Program-made: the position numbers and the translations under genes
Assembly (NCBI GenBank): GCA_017506865.1
Contig: JAFCMP010000235.1
Location: 1,042,896 to 1,106,895, forward strand
Reading direction: 5' to 3'
From: Tribonema minus
Lineage: Eukaryota; Sar; Xanthophyceae; Tribonematales; Tribonemataceae
DNA length: 64,000 bases
The notes under the pieces: generated by a model
Told to the model about the DNA's origin: nothing
What the model saw: the letters and a program-made list of their open reading frames with translations, nothing else
Databases searched by the model: none
Shown: positions 40,640 through 51,089 of the stretch, in pieces
Layout of the letters: each line of letters opens with the position of its first letter
Numbering within the stretch: position 1 is the first letter of the stretch

Positions 40640-43600
40640 TGAGCCACAGCGCTCATCGCATGAAGCGCCCATGCCTAATGAGCCGCAGCGCTCATCGCAT
40701 GAAGGTGCTACACACACTGAATTGCCCGCAGTAAAGGAACTACATGTGGCGTTGCGCGCATTTATGCCCAATGAGCCGCAGCGCTCATCGCAGAAAGGCG
40801 CTACACAGTTTGAATTGCCCGCAATTGCCCGCGTGTCCGCTCCCAATGAGCCTGGACGTGCCTACGAACGTGTGATGCAGCCTACTGGAAAGCCCAGCAA
40901 ACAGCGGTTTGGTACGCTGATTGCACGCACCCAGAAACATGGCCAACGGGCATTGAAGGAAGTTGAGTTTAAAGCCCTGCTGGACAGTGGCTCAGAAACT
41001 TCAATAATGTCAATGACACAAGCGAATGCTATTGCTTCGGGAGCAGTAGGCCCACTTGAAAAGGGGGACCACACGGTCATTGAACTTGCTGACGATTCTA
41101 CGCTAGTCAAGATACAGGGTGTATTCCACTCCACTCTGCGGTTTGGAGACTTCCTCGTACAGCACAAGTTTTATGTTGTGAATCTTGAGATTCCCGCCAT
41201 TGTTGGTGGTGACTTCTTTGGCATGTACCACTCAACATTTAACTACGCCGAGATGACGTATGCCCCGCTAGGCGCCAAAGGCCCTACGCTGCGCATGAGG
41301 GAACGCACCGACGCTGAAGGCCACCAGAAGGTCAGCTCAGTGCAGACCAGGCAGACACTGCTAGTGGGCGAAGCCAGTGGCCCACCACCGGCGCGCCGCG
41401 CAGTGAGTATGACAGAAGACGTGCTACTGCCCCCCAACTCGACTACTGATGTTGAAGTTGCACCCTTCCCCCCCATCATGGGGGTACAGCCTTTTGAAGC
41501 TGTGGTTCGCCCCATTGACACACAGACACTGCTCGCCCTAGGCGACCGCGGTGTTAAAGTGGCTGAGAGTATGGTGATCGCTAGGCCCTGCTGTACTATG
41601 CAAGTACGCCTGGTGAACCACTCGCACCTGCCTGTTGTGGTACCCAGAAGCACCTTGTTAGGGGAGCTGACACCTGCTGATAAGGAAGACATCATAGAAT
41701 TTGATGACGTCACGGAGCCGCTGCTGATGGACAAGCTATTAGAAGCTAGTTCTGAGCTGCACCCTGACCCAGTCTTCAGAATGGCGTCGCTGCGCGCACT
41801 TCATACCTTGCGGACTCAGGCTGTCGCAGCCAACTCCGCTGGAGGTAAAGATGAGAACGCGTGCCCCGTTGCATCGGCCACTGCAAGTGCTCGAGAGTCA
41901 TTCCCAACTACCCGGACCACTCAAGAAGCGTGCACGGAAGAAGAACTCCGAGAAATGCTGCCAAAGACTGGCGAGCTGTACGGTATTGCAAAAGATGGTC
42001 GCACCTACGCCGACCACCTTATGGATGTGATACTGGAGCACTCCACTGTCTTTGCCAAGGACCCCAAGAATCCCACAGTTACAAACCTGGCGGAGTTCGA
42101 AATTGACACTGGTGATGCCATGCCCATTGCTGAAAAGGCAAGAAGGTGGGCACAGAAAGAAGCAGAGTACATCATGGATCATGTGCGCGCCATGGCGGTG
42201 CGCAACCAAGTCGAGCCCTCCTCGGGCCCTTGGGCATGCAATCCTGTCTTAGCCAGGCAAGGTGACAAGATCCGCTTCTGTGTGGACTTTCGAAGGCTGA
42301 ATGCGGTCACCAAGCGCGACTGCCGAGGCATTGGCAACATAGACGATATGATACACAAAATGAAGGGGGCCAAATACATATCCTCCATGGATATGGCTGG
42401 CGCCTATCATCAAGTGCCAATCAGAGGATGTGACAAGGAAAAGACCGCATTCAGAACACCTGATGGAGGTCTGTGGCAGTACACCGTGGCACCATTTGGA
42501 CTGGTGAACTTGCCTGCACAGTTCACCAGACTGATGCATGACGTACTGGGTGAGGAGACATTGAGCAGCTACGCATCGGTCTACATCGACGATGTATTGA
42601 TATATGATCACACAATTGAGGAACACATTGCCCACATTCGTGAAGTGCTGAGGCGCATCAAGAATGGTGGCATGAGTGTGGCCAGGCACAAGTGTCTCCT
42701 CTTCAAGAATGAAATTAAGTTCTTGGGACACATTGTGGGGGCCAATGGCTTACGCCCAGACCCTGAGAAATTGAAAGCGATGATGGACATGAGCAACCCC
42801 ACTAAAAATGGGAAGGCTGACAAGAAACTGGTGCAGACAGTGCTGGGCTGCTTCAACTACTACCGCCGGTATGTGCGCGACTTTGCAGCACTTGCTGCAC
42901 CGCTAGTTGAATGCACCAAGACGAATGCAGATATGATTTGGGATGCGCGCAGACAAAAAGCATATGATGGCTTGAAAGCAGCCATGTGCTCGGCGGAGCT
43001 AATAGCCCACCCAGACTTCAACTTGCCGTTTGTACTGTACACTGATGCGTCACAAACCGCATGCAGCGGCATACTGACACAATTCAAGCCTGTAAAGCAG
43101 TTGGCAGGGAATGAAGCTGCACCGGGTCCCGCACCGGGACGCCGGCGCACTGTTGAAGGGGAGGAGGTAAAGGAGGTGGTTGTGGGTTATTTTTCAAAAA
43201 TTAACTCCGTACAAGATGCAAAGCTGGGGGCCACTGCTCTGGAATGCCTAGCAGTTGTCTTGTCCCTGAACCACTACCGCCCATATGTGTGGGGTATGCC
43301 CATCACAGTGGTCACAGATGCTGCAGCATTACGCTGGCTCTTGACATTGCAAGACAACAGTGGAAAGCTCATGCGCTGGGCAATGCGGCTGCTTGAGTAT
43401 GACATCTCAGTGCAGCACCGCCCGGGCCTCGCAAATTCAAATGCTGATGGCCCATCACGGCTGCCTATGCAATCAGAGCTTGATACGCCACGCCTGTATG
43501 ATCATGCCGACGAGCAATGGTCAGATGCCATACCATGCTACGAGGCGCCACCCTCGGGGGTTACGTTCACGGACGAACTCTCCAAGCAGCCCTCGGTCAA

Positions 43601-46289
43601 GGTTTCGGCCTTCCGAGGACGCATGGTGAGCACTGAGTACGGCGTGCCTTTTGACTTCAACGAGCTAGCTATTGCAAGCGCCAGCGAGCACAACAGCCTT
43701 GCAGCGCGCCTTGCAAAGCTTTCAGTCAAAGAAACAATTGAACTGCTGGACGAAACGTTTGATGATACTTTGCGACAAGATGACGGGGGAACCCCATCTC
43801 TAGCACTACTCACACCTGCTACCATGGGTATGTATGCCAACGCGTGCATGGACGAGGCTAGAAGCACGTCTCATGACGGCAGTGCCGGCCAGCCCAGTGT
43901 AGCCAGACAGAGGGCAGCAAAGAAAGCGCGCACAGCTGCTAGCAGCGCTCAGCCTGAGGCCGCCACCCCTGGCAGCGCTCAGCTTGCTGACGCAATGAGC
44001 GCTGACGCAGAGCCGTCAGACCGCAGCAAGAAGCGCAAGATACCGAGGCCCGCGCCAGCCCTCGTACAAGAGGTGATCGCAGGCCAGACCATGCCTACGC
44101 CAGCTATGCTGAGCAGGGAGGCAGTGATTGAAGTGCAACAGACCGATCCATTCTGCGCTGCCGTGCTGCGCGTGGTCCTAGGAGGTGCACTCCCCCAGGA
44201 TAGCGAGCTGGCATTGCACCTGATGACAAATCAGGAATGGTACAATCAAGAAGATGATGGCCTACTTGTACACTTTGCCACTAGTCACCCAAAGCGTGGC
44301 CAGGTGCTGAAGCAGTGGGTAGTGCCCAACAGCCTGCGCGCCCTAGTCTTGAGGTTGGGCCATGATGATGCCACAGCGAGCCATGCTGGCGTTGGCGCCA
44401 CTCAACTGCGCATATTTGAGCGCTGGTTTTGGCCCAAAATGAACCAGGACATACGCGCATACGTGATTAGCTGCACCGCGTGCTTGGAGCGTAAAAAGGC
44501 TGGGACTGGCAAGGCCAAGCAAATGCTGGTGCCCCCCACGCGCTTACTCCAACGCGCGCACACTGACATCACCATGGCCTCTAACAAGTCCAGCGAGGGA
44601 CATGTAGGCCTCATTACGGTGGTGGATAGCCTCAGCGGCTTTGTGTGGATGTGCCCTATCAAAGACAAAACTTGCAAGACAGTTGCCCGCTTCTTGTTCA
44701 AAGTGTTCTTGGAGATGGGTGCGCTGTTTGAAGAACTGGTCTCAGACCAAGGAAAAGAATTCTTGAATGCGGTTGTGGCCGATTTGGTCACGATCTTCAA
44801 GGTGAAGAAGATTGACACCAGTGCCTACCACCCCCAGTCAAATGGAGTGGCTGAGCGCATGAATGAGAGAATCATGGCAGCTCTGACGGCTTGGGTGAAT
44901 GTCAAGCAAGACAACTGGCACGAGGGTGTTGAAGCCATACAGTACGCATTGCGCAGTACACCACGCGAGGGGACGGGTCTCACACCCTTCTTTTGCATGT
45001 ATGGTCGCGAAGCGTCACTGCCATACGACGCTTTCATGCAAGATGACCGCCCGAGTGAGCTCAACGCGGAGATTGAGCGCAGAATCTCAAATCTGCGCTT
45101 AGCGCACCAGGTTGCCCACGACGCTTTTGAGCGCAAGGCAGAAAGAGTGTCACGCCACAATGAGGCCGTCAAGCGCGCGCTGCGCGTGCAAGTTGGGGAC
45201 CTGGTCATGATACGAAAGGCCAATGAGAAGGGCCGCTCAAAGAAGCTTGACCCCAAGTTTCTGGGCCCCTGGGTGGTGATCACTGACGCCGGTGACCAAG
45301 GCCTGTCGTTCTCCTGTCGCATGATGGGCAGACGCATTCGCCGCACCCGTGCACATGTGATGAATATGAAGCCGTTTCACTTGCGCCCAGAGCACCTGGA
45401 GGCCACTGACCCCCACGCGATGCTCACTGAGGAGCAACTGAAAGATGTCCCGCTCAACGAGTGGTTGTACCGCCTGGCGGACCGCCGCGCGAATGCCAAT
45501 GGCTCGTGGGACTACCGTTGGGTGACCAGAGATGGATCCCTTAGCGGGTGGAAAACTGAAGACGAGGCGCTCGAGTTGATCATGCCCTGGACGCTGGATG
45601 TGTTTCACGCGCTCTATGAGCTGCGCCGGGCTGATGACATGCCAGATTATGCCCAACGTACTCCACGAGAGGACCGACGGGTAATGACCAAGGATGCTGC
45701 GCTGACACTGATTCCAATGGGCACTCAAGTCGTGCGCGAGCACCGTGAGAGCCTGCTGCAACATGTGACATACATATGGGGATCAGTAGCAGGGTACGCC
45801 GCGCCATACTGGCGTGTACGCTATGAAGACAGTGACTGGGAGGACTTCACAAAGAAGCAGCTTTTGGGTGCCATTGCCTTAGCAGGGTCAGTGCGCGCGC
45901 GCGCCACCGCTCTGGGCAGCACAGCCACAAACCCAGTCATTGAGCAGACCCTGTGCCCAGTCATGCCACATGACTTTGGCGCCGCGTATACTGGCCAAAT
46001 TGTACGTGTCAGGATGGGAACGGGCTGGAGCCGCGGAGAGCTGGTTGAATTCATGCCCCGCGCCAGCAAGTTCACGTTTCGAATTCGCTTCAATGGCATG
46101 CCGGCTCAGCAGTTGACTACGGTCAAGCTGAGGCCTGACTACTACGTTGCGGCCAGCTCCGCTGAGGCGGGCAGCTGCCCCATGTCGAGCTGGAATTTAT
46201 TGCTGACCACCGTTGGGAGCACAGGTGCTGCCCAAGAGGTCATTGACATTGAAGTTGAAGATGAGACTGAGACACAGCTCATCACTTGA
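40590..46289 (+). CDS. pol: pol polyprotein: protease, reverse transcriptase, RNase H, integrase
   Basis: 1,899 codons open, +1 relative to the methyltransferase frame, overlapping it by 50 bases. The N-terminus repeats MPNEPQRSSHE three times. Aspartic protease: ALLDSGSETSIM (about 131). RT: FCVDFRRLN (about 560) and YIDD (about 665). RNase H: LYTDAS (about 816) and ALECLAV. Integrase: HHCC finger (about 1,256-1,300), then HTDIT, SDQGKE and AERMNE, with 35 residues between the second D and the E. The order PR-RT-RH-IN marks the Ty3/gypsy group. After the usual integrase C-terminus (GDLVMIRKANEKG...LGPW) come about 350 further residues with two possible Tudor/SH3-like folds (YWRVRYEDSDWEDFTKKQL near 1,740; a second near 1,810-1,860). 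These could read chromatin for target choice. No chromodomain is evident. Confidence 0.97.
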   Translation: MQQTPQGNCLPRAPMPNEPQRSSHEAPMPNEPQRSSHEGATHTELPAVKELHVALRAFMPNEPQRSSQKGATQFELPAIARVSAPNEPGRAYERVMQPTGKPSKQRFGTLIARTQKHGQRALKEVEFKALLDSGSETSIMSMTQANAIASGAVGPLEKGDHTVIELADDSTLVKIQGVFHSTLRFGDFLVQHKFYVVNLEIPAIVGGDFFGMYHSTFNYAEMTYAPLGAKGPTLRMRERTDAEGHQKVSSVQTRQTLLVGEASGPPPARRAVSMTEDVLLPPNSTTDVEVAPFPPIMGVQPFEAVVRPIDTQTLLALGDRGVKVAESMVIARPCCTMQVRLVNHSHLPVVVPRSTLLGELTPADKEDIIEFDDVTEPLLMDKLLEASSELHPDPVFRMASLRALHTLRTQAVAANSAGGKDENACPVASATASARESFPTTRTTQEACTEEELREMLPKTGELYGIAKDGRTYADHLMDVILEHSTVFAKDPKNPTVTNLAEFEIDTGDAMPIAEKARRWAQKEAEYIMDHVRAMAVRNQVEPSSGPWACNPVLARQGDKIRFCVDFRRLNAVTKRDCRGIGNIDDMIHKMKGAKYISSMDMAGAYHQVPIRGCDKEKTAFRTPDGGLWQYTVAPFGLVNLPAQFTRLMHDVLGEETLSSYASVYIDDVLIYDHTIEEHIAHIREVLRRIKNGGMSVARHKCLLFKNEIKFLGHIVGANGLRPDPEKLKAMMDMSNPTKNGKADKKLVQTVLGCFNYYRRYVRDFAALAAPLVECTKTNADMIWDARRQKAYDGLKAAMCSAELIAHPDFNLPFVLYTDASQTACSGILTQFKPVKQLAGNEAAPGPAPGRRRTVEGEEVKEVVVGYFSKINSVQDAKLGATALECLAVVLSLNHYRPYVWGMPITVVTDAAALRWLLTLQDNSGKLMRWAMRLLEYDISVQHRPGLANSNADGPSRLPMQSELDTPRLYDHADEQWSDAIPCYEAPPSGVTFTDELSKQPSVKVSAFRGRMVSTEYGVPFDFNELAIASASEHNSLAARLAKLSVKETIELLDETFDDTLRQDDGGTPSLALLTPATMGMYANACMDEARSTSHDGSAGQPSVARQRAAKKARTAASSAQPEAATPGSAQLADAMSADAEPSDRSKKRKIPRPAPALVQEVIAGQTMPTPAMLSREAVIEVQQTDPFCAAVLRVVLGGALPQDSELALHLMTNQEWYNQEDDGLLVHFATSHPKRGQVLKQWVVPNSLRALVLRLGHDDATASHAGVGATQLRIFERWFWPKMNQDIRAYVISCTACLERKKAGTGKAKQMLVPPTRLLQRAHTDITMASNKSSEGHVGLITVVDSLSGFVWMCPIKDKTCKTVARFLFKVFLEMGALFEELVSDQGKEFLNAVVADLVTIFKVKKIDTSAYHPQSNGVAERMNERIMAALTAWVNVKQDNWHEGVEAIQYALRSTPREGTGLTPFFCMYGREASLPYDAFMQDDRPSELNAEIERRISNLRLAHQVAHDAFERKAERVSRHNEAVKRALRVQVGDLVMIRKANEKGRSKKLDPKFLGPWVVITDAGDQGLSFSCRMMGRRIRRTRAHVMNMKPFHLRPEHLEATDPHAMLTEEQLKDVPLNEWLYRLADRRANANGSWDYRWVTRDGSLSGWKTEDEALELIMPWTLDVFHALYELRRADDMPDYAQRTPREDRRVMTKDAALTLIPMGTQVVREHRESLLQHVTYIWGSVAGYAAPYWRVRYEDSDWEDFTKKQLLGAIALAGSVRARATALGSTATNPVIEQTLCPVMPHDFGAAYTGQIVRVRMGTGWSRGELVEFMPRASKFTFRIRFNGMPAQQLTTVKLRPDYYVAASSAEAGSCPMSSWNLLLTTVGSTGAAQEVIDIEVEDETETQLIT

Positions 46290-46627
46290 AGTGACTGTTG
46301 CAGTAGCATGCTGTTGCATCGCTCCGATGAACACATGTTACAACTTTGAAGATGCGTCGCGTGAGACCAAGACTTGTGCCCGAGAGCAGCAAGTACGGCA
46401 CGCGTACTCATACTGCCAGGCCCCCTTGTGACCCTGCCAAAATGGAGGACCGATCACATTTTGGGTAGCAGCCTGTTCATATGAGTTGAGGGTGACAATT
46501 GGTCAAAGCAGAATTACGTTTACATTTCTAACCGTTGTTTAATCACTGGTCAGCGTTGATCCCTGCCAAGTGTGCTCAGTGCATAGACGCGCTTCGCTCT
46601 AGTGCACAGAGCCTGAAAAGGGGGAGT
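46290..46627 (+). other. retrotransposon 3' untranslated region and polypurine tract
   Basis: Non-coding. It ends with GAAAAGGGGGAG immediately before the 3' LTR, a good polypurine tract for plus-strand priming. Confidence 0.8.
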
Positions 46628-47037
46628 TGTCACGGTTAGATGCGTAGTTTGGGAACAGTCCATGGGGAACGTTCTCAGTACTGCTGCACAGTTCTATGTC
46701 TCAATATACTTATCGTGTGGAATTGTCCTAATTGTCTGCTATATGATGTAATAAGGTCTGTAGTTGCTGTAAATCAATAAAGTTGGACCTTGGTTGCTGT
46801 CTCACAAGGCCTGGGGTCCCTTGGACATAGGCGCAGTGCTCAACTGTTGAAGTTGAGTGCTGACCTTTGATCAGGGGATCATAACCCAAATAACCAGGCA
46901 GCAGAGACGAACCAAGACCACCAACCAGCAACGCAGGAGCCTTCTACTGAAGCAGCCCAACAACAGCAACCCAAAGTAAGACCGTACCTTGCAGACCATT
47001 CACAGAATGATACTCTATATAGTACCAGCTTGTGTAA
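46628..47037 (+). repeat. 3' LTR
   Basis: 410 bp from TGTCACGGTTAGATGCG to CCAGCTTGTGTAA, uninterrupted. It contains AATAAA at about 46,776. It differs from the 5' LTR at only a handful of positions (for example ACTGCTGCAC versus ACTGTTGCAC). Followed by the TGAG duplication. Confidence 0.95.
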
Positions 47038-47041
47038 TGAG
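47038..47041. repeat. target-site duplication TGAG, right
   Basis: Matches 34,869-34,872. Four bases is short but usual for this class. Confidence 0.7.
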
Positions 47042-47129
47042 TAAGTATAGGCCCTTGCTAAATATAGGGCCTATAGGCCCTATATACACTATATACACGA
47101 GGATGGGAAACAAACACAGCGTGTACAAC

Positions 47130-47157
47130 TTATTCTCGTATTGAAAGGGCCCGCGAG
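47130..47157 (-). repeat. stem-loop retroposon 3' end fragment
   Basis: TTATTCTCGTATTGAAAGGGCC is the reverse complement of the GGCC...AATACGAGAATA tail shared by the short elements at 48.36 and 51.77 kb. Only the tail is recognisable. Confidence 0.45.
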
Positions 47158-47166
47158 CAAGGCTGG

Positions 47167-47457
47167 TCATCTTTGTGTGCAAACATCACGCATCTGTGGG
47201 CGGCGCTGTTCAAGCAGAGTGTCCTTGGAGGCAAGGGGCAAGTCTTTCATTCGCGCAAGCTTGTCGACAGCGCTGCAAATGGCGGTCTCCGCTAGGGTGA
47301 GGCAGTATCTGGCAGCGCGAGTGAAGGACGCATCTGCGGCAGCAGCAGGGGAGGCGCAGGGGGTCGTAAGTGGTGCAACAGTCGGAGACCCAGGGGGGTA
47401 GCTTGGCTTATAGAAGTAGTTAGAGTGAAACACGCGCGTGTGTTTGAGCGCCACCAC
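47167..47457 (-). CDS. hypothetical protein, 96 residues
   Basis: A minus-strand frame with an Ala-rich then helical, charged sequence (TLAETAICSAVDKLARMKDL), ending at TGA at 47,167. No domain recognised. The hydrophilic helical composition looks more protein-like than its neighbours, but there is no copy to test it. It may be one exon. Confidence 0.3.
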   Translation of the reverse strand: MVALKHTRVFHSNYFYKPSYPPGSPTVAPLTTPCASPAAAADASFTRAARYCLTLAETAICSAVDKLARMKDLPLASKDTLLEQRRPQMRDVCTQR

Positions 47458-47528
47458 CGGATCGGATCATACACAGCCAACGGCTGCAGTTGGGCACATA
47501 CATGGAGTTGTGCTCCTAAGCACATGAT

Positions 47529-47572
47529 TAATACAAGTAATACAAAGGGCCGCGAGGGAGGCCGGTTGTTTT
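47529..47572 (-). repeat. stem-loop retroposon-like segment
   Basis: Reverse-oriented GGCCTCCCTCGCGGCCC hairpin sequence next to CAACCGG and a T/A-rich end. Member of the short family at 48.36 and 51.77 kb. Ends not defined. Confidence 0.45.
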
Positions 47573-48360
47573 GAGTGGACTCCTGTGCAGAGATGAACCC
47601 GGCGGGGGGAGGCCCTTCAAGACCAAATATCCCCCATAGATCTTCGATCTTTCTAGAAATTTACAAATGTCAAATCTGTCTCTACAACCACACTTGCAAA
47701 GAGGAAGCACCGCACCAGGACACAGGAGAGCAGCAGGGGATGCAACGCGAGGAACGCAGGTACGTTTAACGGTGCTGCAGCCGTAGCCAAATGTACGCCG
47801 AGTTCCGCGCAGTACCGGAAGGGAATGCGCATACAAAAATCTGCTGCTGCTGCTGCTGCTCCCGCGCTGCCGCTGCTGTTGCGATGCCGTTTGTCATCCG
47901 CGATTACCCGAGCCACGCAACGGTGGTAACCGCTGTCGCGGCTCTGGTATTAACGCAAATTAGCCGCCTCACCGCAGGCGCAGCCTGACCACTGCTACTG
48001 CTCACCTGCCACCTTGGAGGTGTGCAGAAAGCATATTGCTTGTGCTCTCTGGAGGGGTAATCACAGATGTTCATGCATACGCCATGCATTCATGCCACGG
48101 TGCATGATGGCGTCCCATGATCTCCGCTTTCTTCACTGGTGGCCCCCCAGACCTCGACTTAATTAAGGCCGCTGGCGCTGCAGGGCAGTGAAGCACTGTT
48201 TGATGCATTACATCAGCTGCTACTGTAACATTGACAGGCTGCTACTGCTGCAACATCTCAGAAGGCCACTGGTGCGTTTGAATCAGCTGCTACAGCAACT
48301 CCCAGTCAAAAGGAACGCATTCAACTGTCAATATGCATATGAAGTAGTGTACGTTTATGG

Positions 48361-48441
48361 CAGAGTCGCCGATAGCTCCTCCACATGGCACACACAAAAC
48401 AACCGGCCTCCCTCGCGGCCTTTTTTAATACGAGAATATGA
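48361..48441 (+). mobile_element. 81-bp stem-loop retroposon with 12-bp target duplication
   Basis: Flanked by GTACGTTTATGG at 48,349-48,360 and 48,442-48,453. The body ends with the hairpin GGCCTCCCTCGCGGCC, a T run and AATACGAGAATATGA. The duplication length equals that of the SINE-like copy A, and the end architecture (hairpin, then AATAC-AG) is the same. This suggests one retrotransposition machinery serves both. Confidence 0.7.
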
Positions 48442-48673
48442 GTACGTTTATGGTCGGATGAGCTCCGACGGGCTATGGAATGAAAGCTAGCATCTATGCA
48501 CACGCTGCCGCATCAGCATGCAATGCTACAGTAATTCATTTGACTTGTCAATGAACATCACACTTTTGAAGACAACCAGTCGCATGACTATGATAGTTTC
48601 TATGGTGGAACCAACAAGTGCCTCACCGTATGCACTGAGTTCGGTCAAACAGAGCGCCTGACGATGTTGCTTC

Positions 48674-49290
48674 TTGCTTGCACCATGTTCCTCATGCTAT
48701 GCCTTTCCACAGCACGACTGGAAACCCTTGAGCGCTACGGTAACCGTGCTGGTGATACCAGCGTGTCTACTTCAAACGACCATGGGCGGCGGGTTATCCG
48801 TTGCATACCCTCAGGATGCGCCAGTATCCCATAATCGTGTTGAAAACCCAGAAGGAGTCCCGCCTACGGAGCTATTTGTGGAGCTAAGCACGTGGGCTCC
48901 GAACCACTGGACCCGCTTGCTGCCGGGGCAGGACCATGCGTTTGGTGTGGCCTTGTATGGCAAACTCTGTCAATTTGTCCTTGGCGAGCGGGTCTTGACC
49001 ACAAAGCATGGCACAGGCGCTGGAAAATATACACGATTCCAGTGACACTTGGCTTTATCGCGCTCAACGGCGTGTTCGACTTTAGCAGTCTTTGGGAACT
49101 GCTTACTGGCAGCAGTGATACACTCTCTGACGCGGCTGCTGAGCAGGCGCTGAGCGCGATATTCGAGATCAATCAAGCGGATGGTGGGCTGCTTGCTCTA
49201 ACGGGAGCAATTGCTGGCATTTTCGGCCAGGGCCTGGCAATCCTAGACGTCGCCACGGGCGAGACTGATGAGGAAAGAGGTAAGTCGTAA
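48674..49290 (+). pseudogene. hypothetical gene or exon, frame interrupted
   Basis: From about 48,782 the frame reads MGGGLSVAYPQDAPVSHNRV and continues to LCQFVLGERVLTTKHG before a stop at 49,045. In the next frame, from about 49,030, it reads IPVTLGFIALNGVFDFSSLW and a Gly/Ala-rich hydrophobic stretch (GAIAGIFGQGLAILDVATG), reaching a strong GTAAGT donor at about 49,280. Either a frameshift or a short intron joins them. No domain recognised. A membrane or secreted product is possible. Not homologous to any other part of the window. Confidence 0.35.
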
Positions 49291-50827
49291 ACAGAGCAAT
49301 CGAAACAACAAGTCGTCAGTCTCATTAAGCATGGCATTGCTCTGCACTTCAAAACTTGTGACACCATGCTGTGTGGCGCTGCGGCGGTTCTGGCCTGATG
49401 CACATTGTTGTCAAACCACTTTCTAATGCGCGGACAGTGTGAATTCTGAGTTTAAATGTGGTACTGGTGCCGTCAGCACAGGCGTTCCATTATTCATCAT
49501 CGCAAGCACGTAACCTCGTAAGAGTGACACACTGAACCAAGATGTCAGCGTACATCATGAGTAGGGCATTGCGGTATGACATTGTTGTACACATAGCATT
49601 GCGGGCCATCTGCGGCTGCAATCTGCTCTCGATCTCGTGCTGCTGCTCTCGATCTCGTGCTGCTGCTCAGAACTCTACTTCCCTCAGTTATGTACCACCT
49701 GGAGGTCATCACGTCTATCTTTGCTGCATTTATTTGGCCGAACAGAATTCTGCTCTCAAACAGACGCATCCACAGTCATGTTGATGCTGGATGCCTCGCG
49801 CTGGACTTGGCGCCAAAGTCGTCGTGTTCAAGTTGCTGGAATAGCGCTGCACATATAAAGTAAGCGATTCCTGGTATCAAGTGCTGCCAGGGTGCACGTG
49901 GAACAGCTTGCCGATACTCACAAAGGTTCAGAAATGGCGCTAAGGTTCGCAGCCAGCCTGAGGGCTTGGAATCTGCCTTGATTCAGCATCTTATTAACAC
50001 TTACTTCCTGAACATAGCATTAACCAGACAGGCTCTCAATGAAGTTACCGGCAACTGAGGTCACTGTTTTTTTTCTGTGTAGACACCTTTAGCAGTTGAC
50101 TGCAGCTGCAGGCAGCAACGCCGCTCTCTGTCCGAAGTCCTCGCCAGCTCCAAAGCAAGCCGAGCTGCTCATCTGGAGCTTTCATGTGCTCACTGGCGTA
50201 AGCCATAGTGGCATCTTTTCCACAACTCTGTAAGGTTGCAAGAACGTCAGTTCAGCCCGACTGCCCTACGCCCTACCACTGTCTGAAGCCAGGTGCATGA
50301 TGCTCGATTGCCATCATCACTGAGAGCCAAGCCTTGCCACCTTTGAGTCAGCTGCAATCTTACTACTCTAGCCATGCTCCCCACTGACGGTAATGCAGCT
50401 ATCGATAGAATGCCCAAACAAAATAGACCAGCAAAACTCCTTCACAATGCTTCATGCGCAATAGCCGCGTTGCCGGCCATCAGTAGCCATGCTATGTTTC
50501 CAGCTGTGGTCAATGTATTGTACTTCAGAAGTACCTACTAGCATGACCTGTTAAGTGATGTGTGCCATTTGATCATCATGATTCACCGTCGCATCTCACG
50601 CTATGCTAATCTGAACATTTTTGGGAGCCACAGGCTGGAAGTACTGCACTACTGTTTCCATTCAAACGCTACAGAAACTGTCATCCAGTTTATTCAAGTG
50701 GTTCATCTTCATGGGGTCGCTTTTATTTTTCAGTTACATAGGCACTGCTGATTATGTGCAGCTCTGTCCGGTGCTGACAAGTAATTTGCGCTGCCATTGT
50801 TGTACCGTGGTTCTGCTGCTTTGCAGA
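49291..50827. other. no gene recognised
   Basis: Mostly AT-balanced non-coding sequence. A tandem TCTCGATCTCGTGCTGCTGC duplication lies at about 49,627-49,668. Nothing else supported. Confidence 0.4.
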
Positions 50828-51089
50828 TGTGTACATCCATGTGGGTCAACGCATCCGCGGCGTCTTCTGCAATGGGCCTTCCTTCAGAGTGGAAGTCCAT
50901 CGTTACCTGTTAAGCTCTGGTGCGGCGCCTCCTCAGGAACGCATCTCCTTAGACAAGTGGAACAACTTTAGGAGCAAGTGTCGCAATACCAGGCGCACAA
51001 CAGTTATAGTTTATACGCTGATCTCTGACAATGCGGATGTGTCGTCTGCTGCTGCAGTCGCTTATGACTTGTCTGCTCCTACATCATGA
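50828..51089 (+). CDS. possible terminal exon, product unknown
   Basis: Follows a good acceptor (CTGCTTTGCAG) and stays open to TGA at 51,089, with protein-like sequence (RISLDKWNNFRSKC, TTVIVYTLISDNADVSSAAA). No partner exon or domain identified. Confidence 0.3.

Larger units (their letters stand above)
34873..47037 (+). mobile_element. Ty3/gypsy-like LTR retrotransposon encoding a DNA methyltransferase
   Basis: Structure: 5' LTR (interrupted), leader of about 1 kb, gag-like frame, gag C-terminus plus zinc finger plus C5-cytosine methyltransferase frame, pol frame (PR-RT-RNase H-IN), polypurine tract, 3' LTR. The two LTRs differ at only about five positions over 410 bp, so insertion is recent, and all frames are open. 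DNA methyltransferase-bearing retrotransposons have been reported from dinoflagellates and a charophyte alga. I have no evidence that this lineage is one of those. A TGG-beginning primer-binding-site candidate (TGGCTCCAAAATCAGG) starts at 35,810, just inside the 5' LTR. Confidence 0.95.
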
